Positions 34,086 to 45,347 of a stretch of 64,000 nt of DNA are shown here, piece after piece. This stretch comes from Desarmillaria ectypa (lineage: Eukaryota > Basidiomycota > Agaricomycetes > Agaricales > Physalacriaceae), in assembly GCA_030407005.1 (NCBI GenBank), contig JAUDYN010000007.1, positions 1,736,001 to 1,800,000 of the forward strand. The letters are read 5' to 3'. Position 1 is the first letter of the stretch, and the number at the start of each line of letters is the position of its first letter. The position numbers and the translations under genes are program-made. The notes under the pieces were generated by a model. The model made no database searches, was not told where the DNA came from, and saw only the letters and a program-made list of their open reading frames with translations.

Positions 34086-37000
34086 ATGGAAACCCTCACT
34101 GTACCTCCAAACATATTTTCTGCGACGGATACAAGTCAAAGTGAGCATACACGGTGCCCACGACGCGTCGTTGCTAACAGCATCATTTAGTGCTTCCAAA
34201 TCCCCAGGATAGTACGTTGTTATGGACTCGTCTTCAAGATATAAGCGCTCATATCAGCGCTAGCCGTGAGGCCGCCCATCTCTGGTGGCACCCCAGATAG
34301 CATGGACGTCGATGAGCCCAAGGTGACCCCTGGACGCACACAGGGGCAAATGGATACCGACCTCGTTCACGAAATCCCCGGGATGTATCGTCTACTTGAT
34401 TTGATCAGCGAGCCCGGAAGTGGAGGACTCGGTGCGCGAAGTCTATACATCGTCTGACACAATAACTAACTCTTTTTGAAGTTGACAAGATCATCATTGC
34501 CCAAGACTCACTGAAGCTATTCGCTAACGACAAGAGCCCCGGTGCCTACATCTCACTCACCAAAGTGAACTTCAACGTCCTCGATCGATTTGTTATCAAG
34601 CCTGTGGGTATCTATGGGAGCAAAGAAGAAATTGTCCGCTTCATATCGACCCTTACTGTGGTCAATCCTTCCTTGTGAGTAATTATCGACGACAATCTAA
34701 TTGAAATGAGGCAAACGTATCATGCTAGGGTGCATAGACTTCTCAGGCCACAGTCCAACCTTAGACCATCTTTACGGTCAGGATTATACGCGTTGAATTC
34801 GTCAACTTCGGAACAGTTATTTGTGATTTACTGGCCGGAGGATACCACTTGGAATGACGACGCCATATCTTCTGTGAGAAGGAATCGTATTACGTTCATG
34901 CGGTAACGTTTCCATCACGTTTATATCTGTTCGGTTTTTGACGCCAAGTGTCAGATATCTCACCAAAGTTTGCGACCAACTGTTGTGTATGATATCCTCC
35001 GAACAAGCTGCCTCACTTATTTGGAAAGAGGCCTCTGAAGACCCTTTCATGGATCTAGACGATAATACAGACCGCTTATTCACATTTGAGGTTCACAAGA
35101 CCAACGAGCAGGAGGAAAATGTTACCATGCGCCCAGGATTCAAAGTATGTAGCCATCTTAATCATTGACCACGTCTTCAGTTAACTGCGTCATAGGTCAC
35201 TTCAACTCACATCGCACGCGTAGTACCGGACGATGTACCCGTAGAAGCCCGGTCTTTGCTTCATCCCAGGATGCTAAATGGCGAAGCAAATCAAGCATTT
35301 GTCACCGTCAAGTACAAAGCTCCTCAGCAACGGAAAGAGCATATTTTAAAACAGGTGTATAGTTCAATGCGCCTCCAAAATCTTCTGTTAGTTAGCCATT
35401 TTGGTGTGGCTTTTCCAAATCGCTGACATGGACTCGATTCAGCACAACCTCAGGCCCTGTATGCTTACATCCAAATATGACAGATCAAGAGATCGAGATA
35501 TTGATCGAGCATGGACTGACCCAGCGTTACTCTCTCGCATGCAATTCTTGGAAATCTCGGGGGCAAGAAATAGAATCGGGTATCCAATGCTTCAAACAGG
35601 AAGAAATGGCGAAGGTGAAATCAGACGAAACTGCTGAGAGCGAAATAGTGGCTATGTTGAGGTTGGCCATTGTGCATTCTGTAATGACCACGTTTCCGTA
35701 AGTGTCAGATCTCATCTCAGCGAATTCTCAGCACTAACTCGTTTTGTAACCCCCAGAACTTTGAATAAAGAAGCGATTTGTCCTGCAGCAATGTGCTCTG
35801 ACGAGGAGACTAGGAACGGTATGTCGACTATCTTCGGTCATATTTCGCCTACCGAGTTGATCTTCCTTGCAGCATCGTTAACCAGTTTCATTGCCATGCA
35901 CCCGACGTTTGCTCAAGACCTCCAGACTAACATGGAAAATAAAGATCTGGTGTCTATCAGCTCACGTCCGTTCATTAAGGTGAAGAGCAAAATCCTTGTC
36001 GCGAGATGTATGGTGATGGAATCGGAGAACCTCACCCATGAACTGCGACGGGAGTTGGTAGAAAATGTTCTTTCATCCGAAAAGTTTGAGGACATGATCT
36101 CTTTGACGCAAAAGTCCCAGGGTCTTGTCTCGTTTCTCACCTCTTTCTTTCGCTCAGATAAGCCGAAGAAAACAACAGATTTTCTCGCAGCCAGGAGTAT
36201 GGACCTGACCGACGCTCAATTCCTCTCGTCTCTTAACGAGATTCTGGGTGAAGAGCCTCTTTTGCAGGAAGCGATCACAGAAGCGGTAGCTCTCGCGGAG
36301 GGCCACTTTCAGAAGAAAATCGACAGCACCGTGAAGAAATTGGTTGGTCGAGCTGTACTGGTGCAGCAAATGGCTTGCAAAATGCAAATAGATCGAGATG
36401 CACAAAGCCAACGAGACGCTCGACAGAAGGATTCGCGAAGGCAGTTCGTCAATGACATTGAGGCGCAGAACCAAGGAGATCTGTGAGTACTCGTTTTGCC
36501 TTCAATCTATCCGATGAGGTATGAAGACTTGGACAGGTCTACTCTCATAATAGATAACGTTGCTATCGCAAGCAAGATCTGGAGTATGTCCACATCTCCA
36601 TACATCGACATAGTATTCACTTATATGCATTTGTCAGTCACTTCCAAGGATTATCGGTTTACTGGTTCGAAGATCGAGCGTGTTGAAGCATCGATGGAGT
36701 ACACCGTTCATACTCTCAGTCTACCTGAAGAATATCGCCACCGTATCCAAATGGATCCTTCATTTGTGCCGACCCCATGCATAGAATCCACTCTTCGGTT
36801 AAGTCCCCGCTTCAACCTTCCTCTGAGCTCCAGAATATTGTGAGTGCATGTCCTGGGCATTGTGTGTGGCATCAATTAAGTGTTCTTCAGATATATGCAC
36901 CTCCTCGCTTCCAGCAAATGCTTGCTTGTTGTTGACGACAATCAACTCGGAGGCAATTTGAACATTTATCTTGAATATCCTTCCGTGCTCGATAATGCTA

Positions 37001-40000
37001 TACAACAGAACCATCCCAAAAAGACAGTGCATAAGGACAAGCTTGGCGAGAATCTCGTCATAGCTTTTGACGAGACTAAACGAATGCTGTTGCTCTGTGC
37101 CCCCTCCAAGGTCAGTCTACTTGGAATGTTACGTGAAAGTGAAAGTGTTACTAAGCGGTCACTACTTACAGCTACATATCTTTGCGTTTGATGAAACACA
37201 TAGCACACTCCAGGGATGGGGTAGCGCAGTTAATCTTGCATCTTGGTATGCGTCGCAGTCCGTCTCCATATGTCATGCCTGTTTTGTGTGCGGGACCGAG
37301 GAAATATTGTTGATCGACAACGGATATCAAGCTCGAATTTTCTCGTTGATCACTCAACAGTTTAGGTACGATTTACGCTTTGAAGTATCACAAATATATG
37401 CTAACATCTGCCTCTGGATAGGCCCGCTACCCTATCGCTGGGCAGTCTCCCCCGAGCCGTGTATTCTTCGCCTGATGGTGCATGTTTGTTATTAGCATAC
37501 ACGCACGAGGATCAAACCACTTTGCAGGCCTACCACTGGAACAGTTTTGGATCGAGCCACGAGATAAATCTCCAGCTTCCTACCGGCTTCTCTAATGATT
37601 GCATTATCAGTTCTTTCGTCAACAGGAACTGCATTCACCTCATATATCTTGATGAACTTTCCCAATCCTGCTCCTCAGTCGTATTGGACATCACCAAAAA
37701 GATTACAGAATTTCAATTCAAAGAGAAGGGCGGAAATAAAACCTCTCACGTAGAGGGTAGCGACAGCTCAACGCGCCATAATTCTCTAATCGAATGCTTC
37801 TCGGATGTTTGGACACGCTTTCCCGTCGTGGCAGCGATACAACACTCTGTCGGTATCGGAAATGGGGTTCAGGCTCCTAAAGCTGTAACATTTGCTACGG
37901 ATCGTGATTTTGAGAAGTTCGAACTTCACTTCTCTGACTTGATACAATCCTTCGAATTGAGGACTCGGAAACCCACCAACGATGTCCTGAGGCACATTAA
38001 AGTGCGAGCAGTGCCGCTTTCCGATATACCCTCTTTGGTCGCAGAAGAAGATACATGGCCCATCTCGTGGTTTCCGCTTGGAGCATGGCTTGTAAATCTT
38101 CTTTGCCTGATCCCCATCCACATCGCCATTACTCGCGAGAATCGTTTCTTACCACTGAAAGATGGTGTCGTATCCGTTGAATGGGAAAAATCATTGCTTG
38201 GCGCTGAAGTTGGAAAGATCATAGACAGCGTCTCACTTGGCTGGTACGAATCGATATTCCAGTCATATATGGCCAAGAAGGTATGAATTGAATGTTGCTA
38301 CCGGTTATCGGTGACTGATGCGAAGAATTTCAGCCCGTCAGAGTTGTCTCCTCCATGGGTAAGATTGTCTTCAAAGTAAGAAGCCTGCGACTTACGATAG
38401 GGATAGGCGAACAATCGGTAGGAAAGAGTTACACTCTGAATCACCTCGTAGACTCGTCTTTTGCAGGCAGTGCCATGAGAACAACAGGTTAGATAGTTTC
38501 CTTCTTTTCTTGCTATACGATTTTCATGTTACCTTTTATAGAGGGCGTGTGGCTTTCAGTCACGCCAACAGACGATGCCCTAATAGTTGCGCTTGATTTC
38601 GAAGGTTGATGGTTTTGATCTCTATTGCATCTTCCCTCAACGCTCAACCATCGTCTTTATAGGCGTTCACAGCATTGAGCGCTCCACACAAGAAGATACG
38701 CTGTTGGTTTTATTCAACACTGCTATATCCAACTTGGTATAAAACCCATCAATTAAGCACGGTTGATCACTGAGACAGTTTTGGCAGGTTCTCTTTCGAA
38801 ACAACTTTGCATTGTCTCGGGATATTACGGGCCTTTTCCAGTCCTTCCAGTCGTCTTCTATGGTTCTTGATCCTGCCGCCAATCCCTCACTCTTTCAGTC
38901 AACACTGGTCATCATAATAAAGGTACATAACGGTTGTTTTAATGTGATGTCTGTCCAGGTTTGGTATATCTACTGCAGGATGTTACAGATATAGACAAAG
39001 GAGAGATCGTCAAAGAGTACGTTGTTAATTGACTTCGTGAACGTCAGGCATTAATCACTCCTACTATGGAGGTTTTCCGCGAAGTTTCAGGTTTGCTGGC
39101 TTACGATAATCTATCGTCACTTTCTGATGGCACATGCACCGCTAGCAAATTGTTCAGGACGAACAGGATGCGAACTTCATTTCTCGTCTCCATTCCGGCA
39201 GACTGAATATCGTTCCATGGCCGATCATTGAATCAAAGGGTTTCTATAGCTTGTTCTTAGCGCTGCGAAAGCGCCTAGATCAGCAAGTTCTCACACATCC
39301 AGCTGCGGGTGAATTTCTGCTCACACTAAAGACATTGATGGCAAAGCTCAAGGTCAGCGTCAACTGTCGCACAGTCCCAGCTTTCTTAATGTTCATTTAG
39401 GCAAATGACTGGGGTGCTCTGTCACGTGAGTAAAAGTACACTACAAAACATTCAAAAGCCTGGACTTGGACTTAGAGAGCCTTGTTGCCCACCGCGCACA
39501 ACGATTGTTGGCAATGTTACCAAATGCATTGATATATGGCTATACTGAGATAGATCCAGAACCCGAGCCATTGAAGGTAAGGCTTTTTCGAACTTCTTGG
39601 CATTGTGTTGAACTATGGTCATAGAATTTTGACACTGATATCTTGATTGATGACGAAGACGGTGATGCCCATTTTTTCCTCGACCTTTCCGGTAAGCCGT
39701 CAGCGGAACGCGAGTTGACCCTGGACCATTTGCGTTGCTCGTGGCAGCACAAGCATCACCGACAAGAAATACCCGACGGCGATTGGGCCGATGCATTAGA
39801 GCAGCATCTGCAGAGGCTTGCTGACATGAGGGTCAACCGTGTTCAGGAATGGATCGAGTCAAACCTATCTCGGTTTACGGCCACGCACGCAACAATCACA
39901 GAATTGAAACGTGCATTTGATAATGCGCAAGTTGATTTGAGGTCAAGCGTTGCCCTGTGTAGGATGAAGTGTACAATTTGCAATCTTCTCTGCGTTGGAA

Positions 40001-43000
40001 GTCGTCGACATGATCCTGATGTGCCCCATGATTGTCGAACGTCTCACCAGTGTATCAAGCCTTGCGAATTCACTGATGAACATACCGATGAAGTAAAACC
40101 TTGTGGGTTTCCGTATGTGGTTGCTCATCCTCTCTCTATCTTCTATTCTGACAATTTATCCCGGATTCAGTGCTGGCCACACCGGGAAGCACATGTCAGT
40201 TTTGCTATCTGTTCTCTACGTGTATATTGAATGCGGATCAGATGCACCGTCGATACCCATTTGTGTGGCCATCCCTGCCGCTTGAATGACAAGATTGGAT
40301 GTCTAGGTGATTGTACAAAGGTACTGTTCATCTGCATATACAGCTGCACCACTCCTGAGATATGTTTCTCAGATGGTAGATCATCTTGATGATCACATGT
40401 GCTCAGCTCGAAATCATGCCTGTGGTCAGGTCAGTATTCGTGTCTCGCGTTTGTAACAAGCTCACTGACTCCAATGAAATTCAGCCTTGTCAGCTGGAGA
40501 ATGTAAGAGTGAACAAAGGACAGTCTTTCAGCTGCAAAGGAAAGTGTGTGATCCCCAGGTACGTACAACTGTGTTGTTTGAGTTTCAATCAAACTCTGAT
40601 AGGCATTTCCATCCAGTTCTGAAGATCATGAAATTCATGTATGCGACAATCGTATGTGTCCAATTCCCTGCGAGCTTTGCAAACGTCTGTGCTCCGACGC
40701 CAACCATCTACACGGACTGGATATGCAAGCGATACATCTTTGCGGGTTAGTTCTTTTTTCTTTCCAGGTTCATTTCTTATGATCCTTGTCTAGTCAAGAG
40801 CATCCTTGCCCTGCAGTATGTGCGGCCCACGGAAGTTGTGAGATTGACACGGCTCCTCAATCTATCAGAGCGACGTTCACTGGCCGGCATGAAACGTTTG
40901 AGTACACGAAGGTTCGTGCAAATAAGTTGCATAATGAATGGGGTAGTGGCTGACTTCTTTATCCAGTATTCGCAAGGTACGCTTGCTGGTTACCCAGACA
41001 AGACCATGATTTGATCTAGAGCATTACAGTCGCGAAAAGGCTCCCTTGCGCAATTGTTATATCCGCGGGTAAGCAACAGCATGAGGGGTCTCACATCCAT
41101 AGCACAGATCCGAACCCTTTCCACTTTTGTGAATCGCGGTGAGTTGCGGGCGGCCGAATTTTTGACCTCTATTGACATTTTGGCTCTAGATGTGATTACT
41201 GTGGTTATTACTGCACCTTACCTTTGGGTACACACAAGGGCTCGATATAATACTTCAAGGATTAACTGCTTCCTGGTAGGACACGTGCAACAAGAACACG
41301 AGACAAGCCATGGTTCTATGTCCAAGACTCGCTGGGCTGTTGATGGACTCGCTGGCGCCTCTGTAGAAATTAACGGCCATAAATTCGGGTCCGAGGATGA
41401 CGGCGCGCCGATGATGTGTAACCTGGTCTGCCAAGACATGGGAAGACATGCTCATCTGGATTATTGTCGAGCGGATCCACAGCAAGTAGGGACTTGCGGT
41501 TCTGCCGAAATCCAGCATGTCAGAGAACGGCTCAGACCCAACCCTGAACGGCTAAAGGACTTCATCACGCATTCCTTGTTCTGGAGACGATCGGGTGCGT
41601 ACCTGGCGACGTACAGCCGATATTCAGCTGACGGTTATCTGATTTCTAGGCTTTAAAGGTCTATTAGGCATTATCCTTTTGCTCCTCTTGCTTACGACAC
41701 CTATATAGACCCGTATTCCCGCGATGACAAGACTAATTTTACAAAATGGTGTGCCACATCCTGCTTTTCTAGTTACTCTGCCTGATGAACCGGTTTCAGC
41801 GATGCCATGTGTCCTGGTAAAATGGATTAGTGCTTGACGTCGGCGTGAGGTAGCTGAGCATTATTTTAGGTCCTGAGCATGCTGGAAATGCGACGAATCC
41901 TGCTCAGCCCTCTTACTGTATTTTGCCTCTATTCCACCCACCTGAGACGTCAAACCAACGAGTAGGGTTGGGATATCTGTCCAATGATGGACATGTTTTT
42001 CCTTGCAAAAACCCAGCCATCTTGCAGCAAGCTTTTCACGTGTGAGTTGAAAGACCATATTGTCTTCCATACAGATTCTAACTTGCAGCTCATCCAGGAT
42101 ATTTGTCATCGACAGGTTCGCCCTTATACGTTCTGACAACATTATTATTCACTAATATATGCATGCAGGTCGGGCTCCATGGACGGAAGAGACCGTCGGC
42201 CATTACCAGATACACCTGTAACGGCAAGTATTCAGGGTACTTCCAACAACAGACTCGGAGCGGTATATTCAGCCCTTTACGCATTTTGGATGTCCCGACA
42301 TGCTGCATTTACCGCCAATCGTCAGGCTCGAGTTGCAAATCGAAGGGATTCTTATAGTGTCATCCTTTTTGACCACCAGCTTGTTCGGGGAGTAACAAAT
42401 GACTTCACGAGCTCGCCTCTAGACCTCTTGAATAGCCTTCTACGATATCAAGCCCGAGGCGGAACTGATTATGATACGGCATTGAGTGACGCCCGAAATG
42501 TCATGACCGAGAACTGGAGTCCTGAAAGGTACGCTGGAAACTGCCAGAGATGATGGTCGTGGTGCTCAAATAGTTACGCAGAGCTCCTGTCGTCATCTTT
42601 CTGTCTGATGGTGAATGCTCTGTTCGAGATGAGTCTGTTCAAGATCTTTGCCGCGTAGCCATTGCATTAGGGTTAGGCACTTCTTTTCTATGAATTTAAC
42701 TATCGGTATAAACTTTTTTTCACAGGAAACCTCTATCCCTACACACCGTCTCGTTTGGGCCAAGGAATTCGGTCTTACGGCGTATGGCCCTAATAGCTCT
42801 TGGAATACAGAACAGTGCCCCGCCAGACCCCAATGCGCCAGCAGCGGCTAGGATTGATTCATCATATGCCGAAGCCCTGGACAGTGTATGTCTCAGTCAC
42901 GCCTCGTATTTGACTGGATCTAAGTACCCTTGCAGGTTCGTCTGGCTGAAACATTTCTCGGAATTGCGGAGGCGTTGAGGAAACCAAGAGGATCACTCCT

Positions 43001-43007
43001 GCACTGA
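34086..43007 (+). CDS. Giant GBP/VLIG-like GTPase with Cys/His-rich region and C-terminal vWA domain
   Basis: One gene of about 8.9 kb with some thirty short introns, perhaps 2,300 residues (estimate). N-terminal part (34300-36480): MDVDEPK..., then mostly helical sequence of unknown fold. 36500-38280: beta-rich, repeated LLVVDD/IFAFDET/LLLAYTHED strands suggesting a propeller-like domain. GTPase: P-loop GEQSVGKS (38406-38429), switch-like AMRTT, DFEG split by an intron at about 38603/38661, then LVLFRNNFALSRDITGLFQSF, resembling GBP/RHD3/VLIG large GTPases. 39950-41650: Cys/His-rich repeats (CTICNLLC, HECD-like CDNRMCPIPCELCKRLC, HEGSH-like). vWA: VIFVIDR/SGSMDG across an intron at about 42116-42170 (DxSxS metal site) and VIFLSDGE at about 42592. 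Stop 43005-43007. The start (34086 or 34302) is uncertain because the frame changes near 34270-34300. Function unknown. Confidence 0.75.
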
Positions 43008-43816
43008 TCACTCATTGTCCTTCTTTTTGTTGAGAGGCCAACACTTGTTCAAGGTGCTCATCTATATATTCTAATGTTTACGTATGAAGCTTTTCAGCAT
43101 ACAATTTAATGAAAACTTGATAGGTCGTAATATCATAACCAATTGTGTGCGAAGGAGGAGGATAGTTACGTTGCACCAGTCATTGATGGCACCGGTGCTC
43201 CCCAGAGGCTAAGCGGATATGAACTACGTATTCCTAGTAGTGAAAATTGCGGCGTCAGCAGATGCAGCACGGGCTCGTGAACTGGGTACGGGTAACATTC
43301 ATTTCAGCCTGACAGCGTGGATAACGCCAGCGTCGAGAAATAGGGAGACATCGGGATCGAAGTATGCTCAGCCATGGCGGCATCGACGCTGCCGTAGAGC
43401 CGTTGCGTGCCGCAGGCTCGCTAATCACCATCTAAGCCGACCCAGAGTATAGCCCCTGTCCAGACGATTTGCTCAAGACAGTTACGAACCCTCTGTCGTT
43501 ATGACACCCACACCCATCCTCCATATCCCTATACAGTACAATGCGTGATAGTGCATTACGATGGGGTGACTCCCGACCGTATGCATTAGCCACCTTAGTA
43601 CAGTACAATATGTGATAATGCTTTACTCTCGCTCACAACAGCTGCCTACAGGACATGTTGCATATTGGAGATGGGGAAATATTTCTCCCTGACGTCATTT
43701 CGGATGTGGCGCGCCCGAGACTGCACATCGTCTCTTCGTGTCTTGTTCTGTTGGCAGGATATGGGTGACGGACTTATCGGCACGGACATGATCACGCCTT
43801 ACGCGTCACACTGCAT
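43008..43816. other. Intergenic with an imperfect direct repeat
   Basis: 809 bp. Two ~28-bp copies of TACAGTACAAT.GTGATA.TGC.TTAC at about 43533 and 43599 (66-bp period). ORF 43219-43452 has no recognisable similarity and is Arg-rich, likely chance. Confidence 0.4.
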
Positions 43817-44356
43817 GTGACTATGGACTCTTTACGTCCAGAGTACGTGTTTCCCTTTCATACCTCATATTCACTTACTCACCTACGTACCATAGTTGTA
43901 ACTAGCTCGTGTGCTCGTATAGGTACAAGGCTATCATGTTCCAAATTTCCTGTTCTTCATGAGCTTTATTCTCTTCGAGCGTATGATCGTCTTATGGAGC
44001 TCACTAATACAAATGAATTGTGTGCTATCTCTTTTTCTCGTCTTCATCACGTCGCTCACGTCCTTTCGCCGATGATACATCAGTATGGCCACTGGCGCAG
44101 TCGAGTTATTATGTCAGCCTGGTCCCCGGCTGCACGAGAGCATTTCCTCTGTAGACTGGCGCAATTTTGGCATACAGTCTGCATTCAACTGGCTGGACGT
44201 ATTTGGGGTTATGTGCAGAAGCATACAGCTTTGAACAGCGGCATGAATGTCTTTCGTCCTTTACTTGGAGTCACTCTGCCTCTGCCTGTTCATCTGCAGC
44301 ATTTGAGGCGGGACATTTTGACGCGTCAACATCACCGTGACAACACTTTACTGTAG
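43817..44356 (+). CDS. Hypothetical protein
   Basis: Uninterrupted 179-codon ORF starting MTMDSLRPEYVFPFHT. It is rich in His, Leu and Arg and has no recognised domain, signal peptide or membrane segment. A GTACGT...CATAG pair near 43843-43895 could be an intron, which would change the frame, so the protein is uncertain. Isolated between the GTPase-vWA gene and a tRNA. Confidence 0.3.
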   Translation: MTMDSLRPEYVFPFHTSYSLTHLRTIVVTSSCARIGTRLSCSKFPVLHELYSLRAYDRLMELTNTNELCAISFSRLHHVAHVLSPMIHQYGHWRSRVIMSAWSPAAREHFLCRLAQFWHTVCIQLAGRIWGYVQKHTALNSGMNVFRPLLGVTLPLPVHLQHLRRDILTRQHHRDNTLL

Positions 44357-44631
44357 CATTAGGGCGTTCGTAATTCTGTCTATGGCCATTCATATGCTTT
44401 TCATTCTTTGTCTTATTGTGTATTTTACGATAATACAAAGAGGCGGCGAGTCAGTATACACGTACCTAGCTGAGTTGCTCATGTAACGTAGTCGTCCAAT
44501 CGCAGCATTTTCCATTTCCATCATTCTTTTTTTTGTAGGGGAGTTTATTTTCCTCATGCCTCGGAAAGAATGGGAAGTAAAAAAGGTGAATATGTCGGCA
44601 ATATGTAACTTTGTATTGAACATTATAAACA

Positions 44632-44714
44632 GGCCTGATGGTCTAGTAGTATGATTCCTTGTTACGGTGATATAACTATCGAGGAGGTCCCGGGTTCAAT
44701 TCCCGGTCAGGCCC
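44632..44714 (+). tRNA. tRNA with an 11-nt intron, anticodon ACG (Arg)
   Basis: 83 nt. The acceptor stem GGCCTGA pairs with TCAGGCC (44707-44713). D arm GGTCTAGTAGTATGATT; T arm CCCGGGTTCAATTCCCGG, including box B GGTTCAATTCC. The anticodon stem CCTTG/CGAGG encloses 18 nt, TTACGGTGATATAACTAT, i.e. a 7-nt loop plus an 11-nt intron at the usual place after position 37. The body resembles fungal tRNA-Pro, but the loop TTACGG gives ACG. Mature length 72 nt. Confidence 0.8.
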
Positions 44715-45129
44715 AGATTAGTGGATTTTTATCATGGCCAGGTATAGAAGATGTTGGAGTATCCCAGCGATGCTTGATACCCCACATGACTGGCCTTTTT
44801 GGTGGTGGACCTCAGGTGAGGTCGTGGCCTGGATATATCCCCTATTTCCACAGCTCAAAAAAGCAGATGTCTCTTTTTTTATCTCTCACTTCATGTAAGT
44901 GGCAGAGAGAGGGCATCTATTTAGCCATGCTTTGTTTTGAAACATGCATACTCTTTCAATTCCTGCTTTTTATATTTCCTGTTGACATGTGTGCAATGTG
45001 TTCAGACATAATTTTGCAAATTCTATGAATGCAAATATGTGTGCATCCAGTAAGCAATATGATAGTGCATGTAAGACATAGATCAACACACTGAGGCAGG
45101 AGCAATATAAACAAATATAATATGAGTAG
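44715..45129. other. Region between tRNA and Copia copy 2, AT-rich toward the element
   Basis: 415 bp. No gene recognised. The last five bases before the LTR are AGTAG (45125-45129), the reverse complement of CTACT that precedes Copia copy 1. Confidence 0.4.
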
Positions 45130-45340
45130 TGTTGTAATGAGAGCAAGGAGAATATAGAAAGGATGGTAAAATACTTGCCTCTCAAGCAAGAGGTGTCCTA
45201 CTTAAATACATGTTGTACTACTTCTAGAACTTACTACAAAATACTATGTATGTCCACTTTTATGGTCCAAAGTTGATTCTGCTGAGTAAGCCAATCCTTC
45301 AAGTACATTCTAGTACTTGCTCGGGATTGCTATCCCAACA
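45130..45340 (-). repeat. 3' LTR of Copia copy 2
   Basis: 211 bp; two C/T differences from 30071-30281. Left flank AGTAG. Confidence 0.9.
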
Positions 45341-45347
45341 CTCCCCC

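Noticed and set aside
33796..34212. ORF of 138 codons upstream of the GTPase gene
   Set aside because: It overlaps the probable promoter and first exon in another frame and is low in recognisable structure; read as chance.
43533..43626. CRISPR-like or tandem repeat array
   Set aside because: Only two imperfect 28-bp copies, in a eukaryotic nuclear context.
44632..44714. tRNA-Pro
   Set aside because: The stem pairing fixes the loop as TTACGG, anticodon ACG, despite the Pro-like arms.
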